This document shows positions 34,636 to 44,541 of a DNA stretch of 64,000 nt, one piece after another. Position 1 is the stretch's first letter. Every line of letters begins with the position of its first letter. A program made the position numbers and the translations under genes. This stretch comes from JBFLYC01 sp040756735. GTDB lineage: Bacteria > Bacillota > DSM-16504 > Desulfitibacterales > Desulfitibacteraceae. The stretch covers positions 141,654 through 205,653 of the forward strand of contig JBFLYC010000002.1 in NCBI GenBank assembly GCA_040756735.1. Reading direction: 5' to 3'. The notes under the pieces are model-generated. The model saw only the letters and a list, made by a program, of their open reading frames with translations. It searched no databases and was not told the DNA's origin.

Positions 34636-36756
34636 TTGACTAGAGAAGAAATTTTAGATTTGATGCGGGTTAGAACTTATAAACCTTTAACTGCACAGGA
34701 ACTGGTTTCCCAGTTTAATGTGGAGGATGTGGGGGAGTTTTTGGAAATCCTTGAGGCCCTTGAAAAGGAAGGGGAAATTATTTTAACAAGAAAGAACAGG
34801 TATGGAATAACTGAAAGGATGGGACTTTTTGTAGGGAGAATTGACGGTCATTCCAAGGGTTTTGGTTTCTTGGTGCCTGAGAAGGCTCCGGATTTTCATC
34901 CGGGCGGTGATATATTTATTGCTGCCAAGGATTTGAATGGCGCCATGCACCGTGATAAGGTGATTGTCAGGCTTTTTCCAACAAAAGAAGTTGGGGGAAA
35001 ACCTGAAGGGGAAGTCATTAGAATTCTTAAACGAGAGAATGAGCAGATAGTAGGAACTTTTGAAAGAAACCGTAATTTTGGTTTTGTGATACCTGACGAT
35101 AAACGGTTGAGCGATGATGTTTTTGTTTCCTCCGACGATATTAACGGAGCAGAACACGGAGACAAAGTTGTGGTGAAAATTACCCGCTGGCCTGAACCCA
35201 GGAGAAGCCCGGAGGGTAAAATAATTGAGGTTTTAGGGAAAAAGGATGCACCGGGTATTGATATTCTATCTATTGTAAGAAAGTATAAGCTGCCGGAAGT
35301 GTTTCCTGAAAAAGTGCTGAAGGAAGCAAGGCGTGCGGCAAAAATGCCCCTGGAGGAAGCAGCTGACGGCAGAGCAGACCTGCGGGATTTGCCCATGGTG
35401 ACCATGGATGGGGCCGATGCAAAAGACCTGGATGATGCTGTTTCCCTTGAACTCCAGGAGAATGGCAATTATCTTTTGGGAGTGCACATTGCAGATGTAG
35501 GCTATTATGTAAAAGAAGGCAGCGCCCTTGATAAAGAAGCCTTTGAGAGAGGGACCAGCGTATACCTGGTAGACAGGGTTATTCCCATGCTCCCTCCTGA
35601 ATTAAGTAATGACATCTGCTCTTTAAACCCCCATGTTGACAGGCTGGCCATGTCGGTCTTTATGGAAATTACCCCAAGGGGGCAGGTTAAGACTTATGAA
35701 ATAGCGCCATCAATTATCAACATCGACCACAGGATGACTTATGAGGCGGTTAATGAAATCTTAATGGGAAACAAAGAAGCTGCAGACAGGCACCTCGAAT
35801 TTGTTGATACATTTTTTGCTATGAAGGAATTGTCGGAGGTTCTCAGGAAAAAAAGGCACGAAAGGGGCAGTATTGACTTTGATTTCCCTGAAAGTAAAGT
35901 TATCCTTGATGGACAGGGAAAACCTGAGAAAATTATCAAGATTAACCGTGGGCCTGCAGAAAAAATAATTGAGGAGTTTATGATTGCAGCCAATGAGACA
36001 GTTGCCCAGCATATGTACTGGCTTAATGTCCCCTTCGTTTACAGGATACATGAAGAGCCCAGCGCAGATAATCTATCCTCTTTAAATGAATTTTTACATG
36101 TTTTTGGCTATCACATTAGAGAAGGGCAGGGTAGGATAAGTCCCAAAAGTTTTCAGGAAGTTGTAGAAAAGGTTAAAGGCAGGCCTGAAGAAAAATCCAT
36201 AAATATGGTTATGCTGAGGTCCATGAAACATGCCTTATATTCCCCTGAGTGCATTGGACACTTCGGATTAGCATCGGAATATTATACCCACTTCACATCC
36301 CCCATCCGCAGGTATCCTGACCTTGTGATCCATAGGATTATCAGAGGTCAGCTGGTGAAGGGTGGATTAAGTGAAAAAGCGAAAAAACGCCTGCAAAAAT
36401 TTGTTCAAAAGGCTGCGGAACAGTCATCATTAAGAGAAAAGGTTGCCGAAGAAGCAGAAAGGGAATCAGTTCAGCTCAAGATGGTGGAATATATGCTGCA
36501 GTATCTTGGCGAAGAATTTTCAGGGGTTATCAGCGGTGTAACCAATTTCGGATTTTACGTCGAATTGGATAACTCAGTTGAAGGCCTGGTCCACGTATCC
36601 ACGCTGACAGACGACTACTACCACTTTGATGAGAAGCATTTCGTTCTTCACGGAAGGCATACTGGTAAAAGCTATAAAATAGGCGACAGTGTTAAGGCGC
36701 TGGTGGCCAAGGTCAACGTTGAGGAAAGAAATATTGATTTTGAGCTGACAAGTTAA
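34636..36756 (+). CDS. rnr: Ribonuclease R
   Basis: Processive 3'-5' exoribonuclease that degrades structured RNA and, with SmpB-tmRNA, damaged mRNA. About 706 residues: an N-terminal winged-helix segment (LTAQELVSQFNVEDVGEFLE), two cold-shock domains (GRIDGHSKGFGFLVP, GTFERNRNFGFVIP), the RNB catalytic domain with the metal-site DGADAKDLDDAVSL near 260 and YTHFTSPIRRYPDL near 555, and a C-terminal S1 domain (GVISGVTNFGFYVEL). The TTG at 34636 is preferred because GGGAGG lies 10 nt upstream; an in-frame TTG at 34618 precedes that site. Confidence 0.96.
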   Translation: MTREEILDLMRVRTYKPLTAQELVSQFNVEDVGEFLEILEALEKEGEIILTRKNRYGITERMGLFVGRIDGHSKGFGFLVPEKAPDFHPGGDIFIAAKDLNGAMHRDKVIVRLFPTKEVGGKPEGEVIRILKRENEQIVGTFERNRNFGFVIPDDKRLSDDVFVSSDDINGAEHGDKVVVKITRWPEPRRSPEGKIIEVLGKKDAPGIDILSIVRKYKLPEVFPEKVLKEARRAAKMPLEEAADGRADLRDLPMVTMDGADAKDLDDAVSLELQENGNYLLGVHIADVGYYVKEGSALDKEAFERGTSVYLVDRVIPMLPPELSNDICSLNPHVDRLAMSVFMEITPRGQVKTYEIAPSIINIDHRMTYEAVNEILMGNKEAADRHLEFVDTFFAMKELSEVLRKKRHERGSIDFDFPESKVILDGQGKPEKIIKINRGPAEKIIEEFMIAANETVAQHMYWLNVPFVYRIHEEPSADNLSSLNEFLHVFGYHIREGQGRISPKSFQEVVEKVKGRPEEKSINMVMLRSMKHALYSPECIGHFGLASEYYTHFTSPIRRYPDLVIHRIIRGQLVKGGLSEKAKKRLQKFVQKAAEQSSLREKVAEEAERESVQLKMVEYMLQYLGEEFSGVISGVTNFGFYVELDNSVEGLVHVSTLTDDYYHFDEKHFVLHGRHTGKSYKIGDSVKALVAKVNVEERNIDFELTS

Positions 36757-36827
36757 TATATTTTCTTAATGGAGTATGTTGGTATGATTTTACTTTATGT
36801 TTTTAATACAAACTGTTAAAACTTAAC

Positions 36828-36856
36828 TTGACTTATACTAAACTTTGGAATACAAT
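36828..36856 (+). promoter_or_regulatory. Promoter of the pyr operon
   Basis: TTGACT (36828-36833), a 17-bp spacer and TACAAT (36851-36856), placed about 18 nt before the first PyrR-binding loop. A good sigma-A promoter. Confidence 0.75.
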
Positions 36857-36873
36857 TTAAAAAAATAGCTTTA

Positions 36874-36962
36874 AGTTAGTCCTGTGAGGCTAGCAAGGTT
36901 AGATAAGATGGTTTGTTTGGTTAGCAAAGCCTGCTTGCTGGTACACAGTGAGGGGCTTTTTT
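36874..36962 (+). promoter_or_regulatory. PyrR attenuator 1 (binding loop plus terminator)
   Basis: The PyrR anti-antiterminator motif AGTCCTGTGAGGCT (36878-36891) matches the consensus ARUCCNGNGAGGYU within a GTTAGT/AGC stem. It is followed by a terminator AAAGCC / GGCTTTTTTG (36926-36962). With UMP bound, PyrR would favour termination. Confidence 0.85.
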
Positions 36963-37007
36963 GATACCTTATATATAAAGCAACAATAAAATAAGATGTA
37001 CCTTTAA

Positions 37008-37104
37008 TTTAGTCCGGTGAGGCTAAAAAGGAAAGGCAAGCACAGCATCACGAACAAGTTTCCCGAGGTTAAAACTCCTTACCGCCTAAGTAGGGAGTTT
37101 TTTT
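37008..37104 (+). promoter_or_regulatory. PyrR attenuator 2 (binding loop plus terminator)
   Basis: A second binding loop, TTTAGTCCGGTGAGGCTAAA (37008-37027), is again a consensus match. It is followed by a strong terminator AAAACTCC / GGGAGTTTT with a run of seven T (37071-37104), 46 nt before the pyrB start. Both attenuators lie in the same leader. Confidence 0.88.
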
Positions 37105-37150
37105 GTGGCAGAAATGGAATAATAAGTACAAAGAAAAAGGGGGCATACTT

Positions 37151-38092
37151 GTGGGAATTAAGAGAAAAGATTTGCTTGGACTGCAAAATGTCACGAAACA
37201 GGAGATAGAACTTATCTTACAAACAGCAGATTCCTTAAAGGAAATAATGAATAGAGATATTAAAAAGGTGCCAACTTTAAGAGGCAGAACTGTGGTAACA
37301 CTTTTTTATGAACCCAGCACCCGTACCAGGACTTCCTTTGAATTGGCCGGCAAATTTATGAGTGCAGATACATCTAGTCTTAGTGTTGCTACCAGTAGTG
37401 TGGTTAAAGGGGAAACCCTTATAGATACCGGTAAAACCTTGGATGCCATGGCCACAGATATTGTGATCATCCGCCACAGCGCGGCAGGGGCCCCTGCCCT
37501 ACTGGCCAAGACCATGAAGGCCAGGGTAATCAATGCCGGGGATGGTTATCATGAGCATCCGACACAGGCCCTTTTGGACATGCTGACTATGAAACAGCAT
37601 CTGGGCAAAATTGAAGGTTTGAAGGTGGCCATAGTTGGAGACATTGCTCACAGCAGGGTGGCCAGGTCAAACTTTTGGGGTCTTACCACTATGGGAGCAG
37701 ATGTGGTCTTGTGTGGTCCCCCCACATTAATTCCTAGAGATTTAACGAAGGCCGGAGCCAAGATAGTCCTCAATATGGATGAAGCAGTAAAAGATGCTGA
37801 TGTGGTTATGATGTTGAGAGTCCAGCTGGAAAGACAGCAAAAAGGTTTATTCCCATCCATCAGAGAATACTCCCAGTTTTATGGACTTAACAAAGAAAGA
37901 TTAAGCCTCGCCAAAGCAAATGCTCTTGTAATGCATCCTGGTCCCATGAACAGGGGTATAGAAATTACTTCAGATATTGCCGACAGCGTACAGTCTGTGA
38001 TAGAAGAGCAAGTCACCAATGGTGTAGCCGTTAGAATGGCCTTATTATATCTCATGGGAGGGGGAGTCAGTGATGCCTCAGCTTCTGCTTAA
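37151..38092 (+). CDS. pyrB: Aspartate carbamoyltransferase catalytic subunit
   Basis: Condenses carbamoyl phosphate and aspartate, the committed step of UMP synthesis. 313 residues with the carbamoyl-phosphate site YEPSTRTRTSFELAG near 50, HPTQALLDMLT near 138 and HPGPMNRGIEI near 265. The GTG at 37151 is chosen because AAAGGGGG lies upstream and it yields the normal start GIKRKDLLGLQN. No regulatory pyrI gene follows, as expected for a Firmicute. First gene of the operon; overlaps pyrC by about 20 nt. Confidence 0.96.
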   Translation: MGIKRKDLLGLQNVTKQEIELILQTADSLKEIMNRDIKKVPTLRGRTVVTLFYEPSTRTRTSFELAGKFMSADTSSLSVATSSVVKGETLIDTGKTLDAMATDIVIIRHSAAGAPALLAKTMKARVINAGDGYHEHPTQALLDMLTMKQHLGKIEGLKVAIVGDIAHSRVARSNFWGLTTMGADVVLCGPPTLIPRDLTKAGAKIVLNMDEAVKDADVVMMLRVQLERQQKGLFPSIREYSQFYGLNKERLSLAKANALVMHPGPMNRGIEITSDIADSVQSVIEEQVTNGVAVRMALLYLMGGGVSDASASA

Positions 38093-39353
38093 AAACTGCC
38101 AAATTGTTGACCCTGCAGCCAAAAAGGAGTACTTCAGTGATATCCTGATTATTGAAAATAAGATCAGGACCATAGCCAGGGATTTGCAGCCCGGTCCAGA
38201 TACCAAGGTCATTGATTTACAGGGGAAAATAGTTGCTCCAGGATTTATAGACATACATGTTCATTTAAGGGAGCCGGGTGATGAGGATAAAGAAACCATT
38301 GCCACAGGTACTATGGCGGCAGCCAGGGGCGGGTTTACCTCTGTTGTGGCAATGCCAAATACCAAGCCTGCCATTGATAATGAAGCTGCCGTGGAATACA
38401 TCAAATGCAAAGCTCTAAGCGACGGGATAATTGAAGTCCTGCCTTGTGCAGCAATTACTAAAGGGCGCAAGGGAGAAGAGATATCTGAATATGGCATTCT
38501 CAAGAAGGCGGGCGCCGTGGCCTTGTCCGATGACGGCGATCCTGTTGCCAACCCTGAGGTGATGAGAAGAGCCATGGAGTACTCCCTGCTGGTTAACCTG
38601 CCCATTATAAGTCATTGCGAGGACAAGAATTTAGCCGGCGGGGGAGCCATGCATGAGGGTTATTACAGCACTATTTTGGGCTTAAAGGGGATACCCTGCC
38701 TTGCCGAGGATGTGCAGGTTGCCAGGGACATAGCTTTAGCTGAATATACCGGCGCCAAGCTGCACATTGCTCATATCAGCACTGCAGGTTCTGTGGAGCT
38801 GGTGAGGACTGCCAAGAAAAAGGGTATAAGAGTGACTGCAGAAGCAGCTCCCCATCATTTTGCGCTAACTGATGCGGAGGTAGTTGGTTACAACACCAAT
38901 ACAAAAGTAAATCCTCCTCTGCGCTCAGAAGAACATGTAAAGGCGATAATTGAAGCAATTCTGGACGGAACCATAGATGCAATAGCTTCCGACCATGCGC
39001 CCCATACTGTTGAGAATAAAAATGTAGAATATGATTATGCTTCCTTTGGTATATCCGGTATTGAGACATCCGTGGCAGCTGCCCTTGATGTGCTGTACCA
39101 CCAGAAGAAAATGCCTTTAATAGACTTAATAAGCAGGTATACAACTGGTCCGGCTTCTGTTCTGGGATTGGATTATCAGGGCCTGGAGCCTGGGAGAACA
39201 GCCAATCTGACAATTCTTGATCTTGAACAAATCAAAAGGGTAGACGTTAATAGTTTTGCATCCAAGGGGAAAAACAATCCTTTCCACGGAAGAGAATTCA
39301 AAGGATGGCCGGTGATGACAATTTATCAGGGCAAGGTGGTTGTGGGAAACTAA
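38073..39353 (+). CDS. pyrC: Dihydroorotase (type I)
   Basis: Cyclises carbamoyl aspartate to dihydroorotate. 426 residues, amidohydrolase fold. Zinc ligands in DIHVHLREPGDEDKET near 58, the Asp-region ALSDDGDPV, HCEDKNLA, LHIAHIST and AIASDHAPHTVENKN near 306. The ATG at 38073 sits 8 nt after GGGAGGGGG; a GTG directly before it is possible. Overlap with pyrB indicates coupled translation. About 100 nt separate it from carA. Confidence 0.96.
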   Translation: MPQLLLKNCQIVDPAAKKEYFSDILIIENKIRTIARDLQPGPDTKVIDLQGKIVAPGFIDIHVHLREPGDEDKETIATGTMAAARGGFTSVVAMPNTKPAIDNEAAVEYIKCKALSDGIIEVLPCAAITKGRKGEEISEYGILKKAGAVALSDDGDPVANPEVMRRAMEYSLLVNLPIISHCEDKNLAGGGAMHEGYYSTILGLKGIPCLAEDVQVARDIALAEYTGAKLHIAHISTAGSVELVRTAKKKGIRVTAEAAPHHFALTDAEVVGYNTNTKVNPPLRSEEHVKAIIEAILDGTIDAIASDHAPHTVENKNVEYDYASFGISGIETSVAAALDVLYHQKKMPLIDLISRYTTGPASVLGLDYQGLEPGRTANLTILDLEQIKRVDVNSFASKGKNNPFHGREFKGWPVMTIYQGKVVVGN

Positions 39354-39457
39354 GCTGATATTTATGGGAGCCAAGCTGCCATTTTAATAAGAGTTGCATT
39401 AATAATAGGGAAATGTGACAGCTTGTTTAAAACTTAACATTAGGGGAGGGGTGTTCC

Positions 39458-40546
39458 ATGAAAGGAGTTCTGGTTTTAGAAGATGGTACTGTTTTCCACG
39501 GTGAGTCATGTGGAAAACCTGGACAAACAGGGGGAGAAGTGGTTTTCAGCACTGCCATGACCGGCTACCAGGAAGTATTTACTGATCCTTCTTTTGCAGG
39601 TCAGATAGTTGCTTTAACGTACCCATTGGTAGGAAACTATGGCATCTCTGCATGCTACCAGGAAGCTGCCAGGGCAGCAGCCAGGGGGATAATAATCAAG
39701 GAAGAAGCTGTAGATATTTCTGGTGGAGCAAAGGTCAAACGCCTGAGCCAGTTTTTAGAAGAAAACGACCTGGTAGGCATCAAGGGGGTAGATACCCGAA
39801 CCTTGACTAAACACCTGAGAACTCATGGTACAATGCGCGGTATCATCAGTACCCTTGAAACCCCTGTGGACGTACTTGTCCAAATGGCTAGAGAACTTCC
39901 CCTAATTAGTGAACAGAAGCTCACAGAACAGGTTTCCACCGCTGACAGGTATATTTTGCCTGGAAGCTGGCCTACTGTTGCAGTTTTAGACCTGGGGGTA
40001 AAAAGCAATAGTATCCGCACCTTGAGCAAATTGGGCTGCACGGTAGTGGTCTTACCTGCCTATTCAACCCCTGGGGATATTATGGCTGTAGAGCCGGATG
40101 GCCTGTTTATCTCTAATGGGCCTGGAGACCCCAAGAGTATTCCACAAGTCACTGAAACAGTACGCAGTCTTTTAGGCTGCCTGCCCATGATGGGCATTTG
40201 TATGGGCCACCAGATATTGGCCCTGGCACTGGGAGCCGATACCTACAAGATGAAATTCGGCCACAGGGGGGGCAATCAGCCGGTAAAGGATTTGGCAACC
40301 GGCAGGGTATATATTACCTCCCAAAACCACGGTTTTAGCATTAGACCTGAAAGCCTGCCCCATGATACGGTTGTCACTCACATAAACCTAAATGATGGTA
40401 CTATCGAGGGGATAAAGCATAAACACCTGCCTTTATTTTCAGTGCAGTTTCATCCGGAAGGGGCTCCTGGACCCAGGGATACCACAAACTTGTTTATTGA
40501 TTTTATGAGGAACATGTCACTGCAGGGGGGTGGACACTGTGCCTAA
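39458..40546 (+). CDS. carA: Carbamoyl-phosphate synthase small (glutaminase) subunit
   Basis: Class I glutamine amidotransferase that feeds ammonia to CarB. 362 residues: the N-terminal CarA domain (VLEDGTVFHGESCG, FSTAMTGYQEVFTDPSF), then the glutaminase domain with the nucleophile in MGICMGHQILALALGA near 246 and the VQFHPEGAPGPRDT His-Glu pair near 335. ATG after GGGGAGGGG. Inside the pyr operon, so presumably the pyrimidine-specific enzyme (pyrAA). An arginine-specific copy is not in the window. Confidence 0.97.
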   Translation: MKGVLVLEDGTVFHGESCGKPGQTGGEVVFSTAMTGYQEVFTDPSFAGQIVALTYPLVGNYGISACYQEAARAAARGIIIKEEAVDISGGAKVKRLSQFLEENDLVGIKGVDTRTLTKHLRTHGTMRGIISTLETPVDVLVQMARELPLISEQKLTEQVSTADRYILPGSWPTVAVLDLGVKSNSIRTLSKLGCTVVVLPAYSTPGDIMAVEPDGLFISNGPGDPKSIPQVTETVRSLLGCLPMMGICMGHQILALALGADTYKMKFGHRGGNQPVKDLATGRVYITSQNHGFSIRPESLPHDTVVTHINLNDGTIEGIKHKHLPLFSVQFHPEGAPGPRDTTNLFIDFMRNMSLQGGGHCA

Positions 40547-43500
40547 AGATCCAGCAATCAAGAAAGTATTGGTGATTGGCTCAGGGCCCATCATCATAGG
40601 TCAAGCTGCAGAGTTTGACTATGCCGGCACCCAGGCCTGCAGGACTTTAAAGGAAGAAGGTATAAAAGTTGTCCTGATTAACAGTAACCCAGCTACTATC
40701 ATGACCGATGCTGAGATGGCTGACCGGATTTACCTGGAGCCATTGACCCTGGACTTTGTCATAGAGGTTATTAAGGTTGAGAGACCTGATGGCTTGCTGC
40801 CTACTCTAGGCGGTCAGGTTGGATTAAACATGGCTGAGAAGCTTTGGGAAGCAGGCGTTTTGGATAAGTATAATGTAAGACTTTTAGGCACTCCGGTTTG
40901 GGCCATTAAAAAAGCAGAGGATCGCAAGCTGTTCAAAGAACTCATGGAGGAACTGCAAGAACCCATACCGGCAAGCGCCATAGTAAATTCCATTGAAGAT
41001 GCTCTCTCCACTGCTGATAAGCTGACCTATCCTGTAATAGTACGGCCGGCTTTTACTTTGGGAGGTACAGGGGGAGGAGTAGCATCAAGGTCTGAGGAAC
41101 TGGAAGTTATTGCTTCTAAGGGACTCAAGCTTAGTCCTGTTAACCAGCTTTTAATTGAGCAATCTGTTGCCGGGTGGAAGGAAATTGAATATGAGGTTAT
41201 CAGGGATGCTAAAGACAATTGTATAACCATCTGCAACATGGAAAATATTGATCCTGTAGGAATTCATACAGGAGACAGCATCGTAGTGGCCCCCAGCCAA
41301 ACCCTCTCTGATGTGGAACACCAAACCCTGCGTTCTGCCTCCATACGAATCATCAGGGCTTTAGGCATTGAGGGAGGGTGCAATATCCAGTATGCCCTGC
41401 ACCCCAACAAGCTTGAATATTATGTCATAGAGGTAAACCCCAGGTTAAGCCGCTCAAGCGCCCTGGCTTCCAAGGCTACAGGTTATCCCATTGCCAGGGT
41501 TGCCACCAAGGTGGCTCTCGGTTACAGCCTAGATGAAATAACTAATTCCGTGACAGGCAGTACTTCTGCTTGTTTTGAGCCTGCTCTGGATTATGTTGTA
41601 GTAAAAATACCCAGGTGGCCCTTTGACAAGTTCGAAACAGCCCAGCGCAAACTGGGTTCACAAATGAAAGCTACAGGGGAAGTGATGGCGCTGGGCAGAA
41701 ACTTTGAGTCAGCCCTGTTAAAGGGAATAAGGTCTCTGGAGCTTGATACCCAGACCCTGTCCATGTCTGAGCTCAAGACCTTGACCAAAGAGGAGCTGTT
41801 CGAAGCGCTAAAATATGCCGACGACAGGAGGCTTTGGGTTATAGCTGAAGCCTTTAGGAGAGGCATTTCCATAAGAGAAGTTGAGAAGGCTACATCCATT
41901 AACCCCTTCTTTTTGAGTAAAATTGCCAACCTGGTACAGTGGGAGAGTAAACTGGCAGCAGCAGGCTCTGATCGAGAAACGCTCCTTATGGCAAAGACAC
42001 TAGGTTTTAGTGATGCCCAGATTGCCGAGTTCTGCCAGATGACGACCCTTGAAGTGCGTGCTTTGCGAAAGAAGTACGGCATTGAGGCTGCCTTTAGGAT
42101 GGTGGATACCTGTGCGGGAGAGTTTCCGGCAGCAACTCCTTATTATTATTCAACTTATGGAGAAGCCAACGAACTAGAAGTCAGCGAGGAAAATAAGGTG
42201 ATAGTCATTGGTTCAGGTCCCATTCGTATTGGTCAGGGCATTGAGTTTGATTACTGTTCAGTGCATTCTGCCTGGGCTCTTCAGGAGGCCGGCGCCAGCG
42301 CTGTGGTGATAAATAATAATCCTGAAACTGTAAGTACTGATTTTGATACCAGCAGTACGCTGTTCTTTGAACCGTTAACTGATGAAGAAGTGTTAAATGT
42401 TATAGAGCAGGAAAAGCCCGCCGGTGTCCTTGTACAGTTTGGAGGACAAACTGCCATAAATCTTGCCAAGCCTTTGGCTGAGGCTGGAGTGACCATATTG
42501 GGCACAAGTGTCTCTGATATGGACCTGGCTGAGGATAGAGAAAAATTTCACCACATCCTTCAGGAACTGCAAATACCTCACCCCCAGGGCGGAACAGCCA
42601 TGTCAGTCAAAGGGGCGGAAGAGATTGCTCTAGAGCTTGGTTTTCCGGTGTTGGTTCGTCCTTCCTATGTATTGGGGGGGAGGGCAATGGAAATTGTCTA
42701 TAATCAGGGGGAACTGAGGCAGTACCTTACACAGGCAGTAAAGGTCTCCCGTCAAAACCCCATTTTAGTAGATAGGTATATACTGGGCAGAGAAGTAGAA
42801 GTGGATGCAGTCAGCGACGGCAGGGACGTGTTAATCCCGGGAATCATGGAGCATGTGGAAAAGGCAGGGATTCACTCAGGGGACAGCAGCGCTGTTTTTC
42901 CTTCCCGCTCACTGCCCCAGGAAGTCATAGAAAAAATATTGGACTATACAAGCCGGTTGGCCCGTAGAATGCAGATAAAAGGCATGCTCAATATCCAGTT
43001 TGTTGTTCAAGGCCTGGAAGTCTATGTCCTTGAGGCCAACCCCCGCTCCAGCAGGACAGTACCTTTTATATCTAAAGTTCTTAATACTCCCCTGGTCAAG
43101 ATTGCAACCAGAATTATGCTTGGTCAGAGCCTCGCAGACCAGGGATATCAGCCTGCTGGGGAAAAGGGATATATTTACCTGGCGCCGGAAAAAATCACAG
43201 CTGTGAAGATGCCGGTTTTCTCCTTTGCCAAACTTGCCGATGTGGAAACATCCCTTGGACCTGAAATGAAGTCCACCGGCGAGGTTTTAGGTCTGGATAC
43301 GGATCCCACTAAAGCCATGTATAAAGCATTCCTGGCAGCGGGCTATGATATACCGCCCCAGGGTACCATCCTGGCTACCATTGCCGACAAGGATAAAGCT
43401 GAAGCATTGGAAATACTCAAGGGTTTTCATATGCTTGGGTATACTATTGCCGCTACTCCCGGAACGGCCAAGATGCTGCAGGGTGAAGGAGTTGCAGCCA

Positions 43501-43748
43501 TACTGGTAAACAAGATAAAAGATGGAAGCCCTCATGTTGTAGACTTTATCAGGCAGGGCAAGGCAGATCTGGTAATCAATACACTAACCAGGGGAAAGGA
43601 ACCTGCCAGGGACGGCTTTAGGATTAGAAGGGCTGCTGTGGAGTACGGGGTAGCCTGTACAACATCCCTGGATACGGTTCGGGCAATCCTTAAAGTAATG
43701 GAATCAATGATCAGGGTCAAGTCCCTGCAGGACTACATCGGGGGTTAA
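40539..43748 (+). CDS. carB: Carbamoyl-phosphate synthase large subunit
   Basis: Makes carbamoyl phosphate from bicarbonate, ATP and CarA-derived ammonia. About 1069 residues in two homologous ATP-grasp halves: KKVLVIGSGPIIIGQAAEFD at the start, VRPAFTLGGTGGG near 170, EVNPRLSRSSALASKATGYP near 300, then the repeat VIVIGSGPIRIGQGIEFDY near 556 and RPSYVLGGRAM near 705, and a C-terminal MGS-like allosteric domain (GYTIAATPGTAKML). The GTG at 40539 lies 8 nt after GGGGGG; a GTG at 40530 would overlap that site. Overlaps carA by 8 nt. Confidence 0.97.
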   Translation: MPKDPAIKKVLVIGSGPIIIGQAAEFDYAGTQACRTLKEEGIKVVLINSNPATIMTDAEMADRIYLEPLTLDFVIEVIKVERPDGLLPTLGGQVGLNMAEKLWEAGVLDKYNVRLLGTPVWAIKKAEDRKLFKELMEELQEPIPASAIVNSIEDALSTADKLTYPVIVRPAFTLGGTGGGVASRSEELEVIASKGLKLSPVNQLLIEQSVAGWKEIEYEVIRDAKDNCITICNMENIDPVGIHTGDSIVVAPSQTLSDVEHQTLRSASIRIIRALGIEGGCNIQYALHPNKLEYYVIEVNPRLSRSSALASKATGYPIARVATKVALGYSLDEITNSVTGSTSACFEPALDYVVVKIPRWPFDKFETAQRKLGSQMKATGEVMALGRNFESALLKGIRSLELDTQTLSMSELKTLTKEELFEALKYADDRRLWVIAEAFRRGISIREVEKATSINPFFLSKIANLVQWESKLAAAGSDRETLLMAKTLGFSDAQIAEFCQMTTLEVRALRKKYGIEAAFRMVDTCAGEFPAATPYYYSTYGEANELEVSEENKVIVIGSGPIRIGQGIEFDYCSVHSAWALQEAGASAVVINNNPETVSTDFDTSSTLFFEPLTDEEVLNVIEQEKPAGVLVQFGGQTAINLAKPLAEAGVTILGTSVSDMDLAEDREKFHHILQELQIPHPQGGTAMSVKGAEEIALELGFPVLVRPSYVLGGRAMEIVYNQGELRQYLTQAVKVSRQNPILVDRYILGREVEVDAVSDGRDVLIPGIMEHVEKAGIHSGDSSAVFPSRSLPQEVIEKILDYTSRLARRMQIKGMLNIQFVVQGLEVYVLEANPRSSRTVPFISKVLNTPLVKIATRIMLGQSLADQGYQPAGEKGYIYLAPEKITAVKMPVFSFAKLADVETSLGPEMKSTGEVLGLDTDPTKAMYKAFLAAGYDIPPQGTILATIADKDKAEALEILKGFHMLGYTIAATPGTAKMLQGEGVAAILVNKIKDGSPHVVDFIRQGKADLVINTLTRGKEPARDGFRIRRAAVEYGVACTTSLDTVRAILKVMESMIRVKSLQDYIGG

Positions 43749-43752
43749 AAAA

Positions 43753-44541
43753 ATGTATAAAAAAATGTATATTGAGGAAGGCAAGATATCTTACCAGTAT
43801 TACCTTGGGAATGGCCAGTTTCTAATGGAAGTATTCAGTCCACAGGTGGCAGGCAGAGCCCTTCCCGGGCAGTTTGTCCACATTGCTTGCGGCCCTGCTC
43901 TCTCAACAGATCCATTGTTGAGAAGACCTATCAGCATTCACCGTATAAATAAGGAACAAGGAAGTATTGAAATTTATTATTTAGTGGTAGGAAAGGGAAC
44001 AGAGCTCTTGGGAATGAAAAGCGCTGGTGATAATATTTCGATTATGGGACCCCTTGGAAGAGGTTTTGCCCTGGAGCAAAAGGCTAAAAAAGCCGTACTG
44101 GTAGGCGGGGGAATGGGTATTGCGCCCCTGCTTGCTCTAGCTCAGGAATTAGCCAAAGAAGGCAAAGAAGTGGTCTCTGTGTTAGGCGCTGCATCTGGTG
44201 CAGGTTTAGCCAGAGCAGGCGCCTTTTTAGCTTATGGAAAACTCATTGAAGCAACTGAAGACGGCAGCAGGGGTCTTAAAGGAAGAGTCACCGACCATTT
44301 GGAAGCAAGTATTCTGGGAAACGATACCCTTGTATATGCATGCGGTCCCCTGGCCATGCTGAGAGCTGTTGCAGAGATGACAGGCAAAATGGGGGTTCCC
44401 TGCCAGGTATCCCTGGAGGCCAGGATGGCCTGTGGAGTGGGGGCATGCCTGGGCTGCACATGTGTTTCGACAGCTGAAGGCGCTTACCCCAAGGTCTGTA
44501 AAGACGGACCCGTATTTTGGACAAGTGAGGTGAGCCTGTGA
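43753..44541 (+). CDS. pyrK: Dihydroorotate dehydrogenase B electron-transfer subunit
   Basis: FAD and [2Fe-2S] protein that passes electrons from dihydroorotate oxidation by PyrD to NAD+. 262 residues: the FAD-binding RRPISIHRI near 58, the NAD-binding VGGGMGIAPLLAL near 117, and the cluster ligands CGVGACLGCTCV with a later Cys in YPKVCKDGP. ATG after CGGGGGTT. It lies directly after carB and upstream of pyrD, the standard arrangement for the type 1B enzyme. Confidence 0.96.
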   Translation: MYKKMYIEEGKISYQYYLGNGQFLMEVFSPQVAGRALPGQFVHIACGPALSTDPLLRRPISIHRINKEQGSIEIYYLVVGKGTELLGMKSAGDNISIMGPLGRGFALEQKAKKAVLVGGGMGIAPLLALAQELAKEGKEVVSVLGAASGAGLARAGAFLAYGKLIEATEDGSRGLKGRVTDHLEASILGNDTLVYACGPLAMLRAVAEMTGKMGVPCQVSLEARMACGVGACLGCTCVSTAEGAYPKVCKDGPVFWTSEVSL

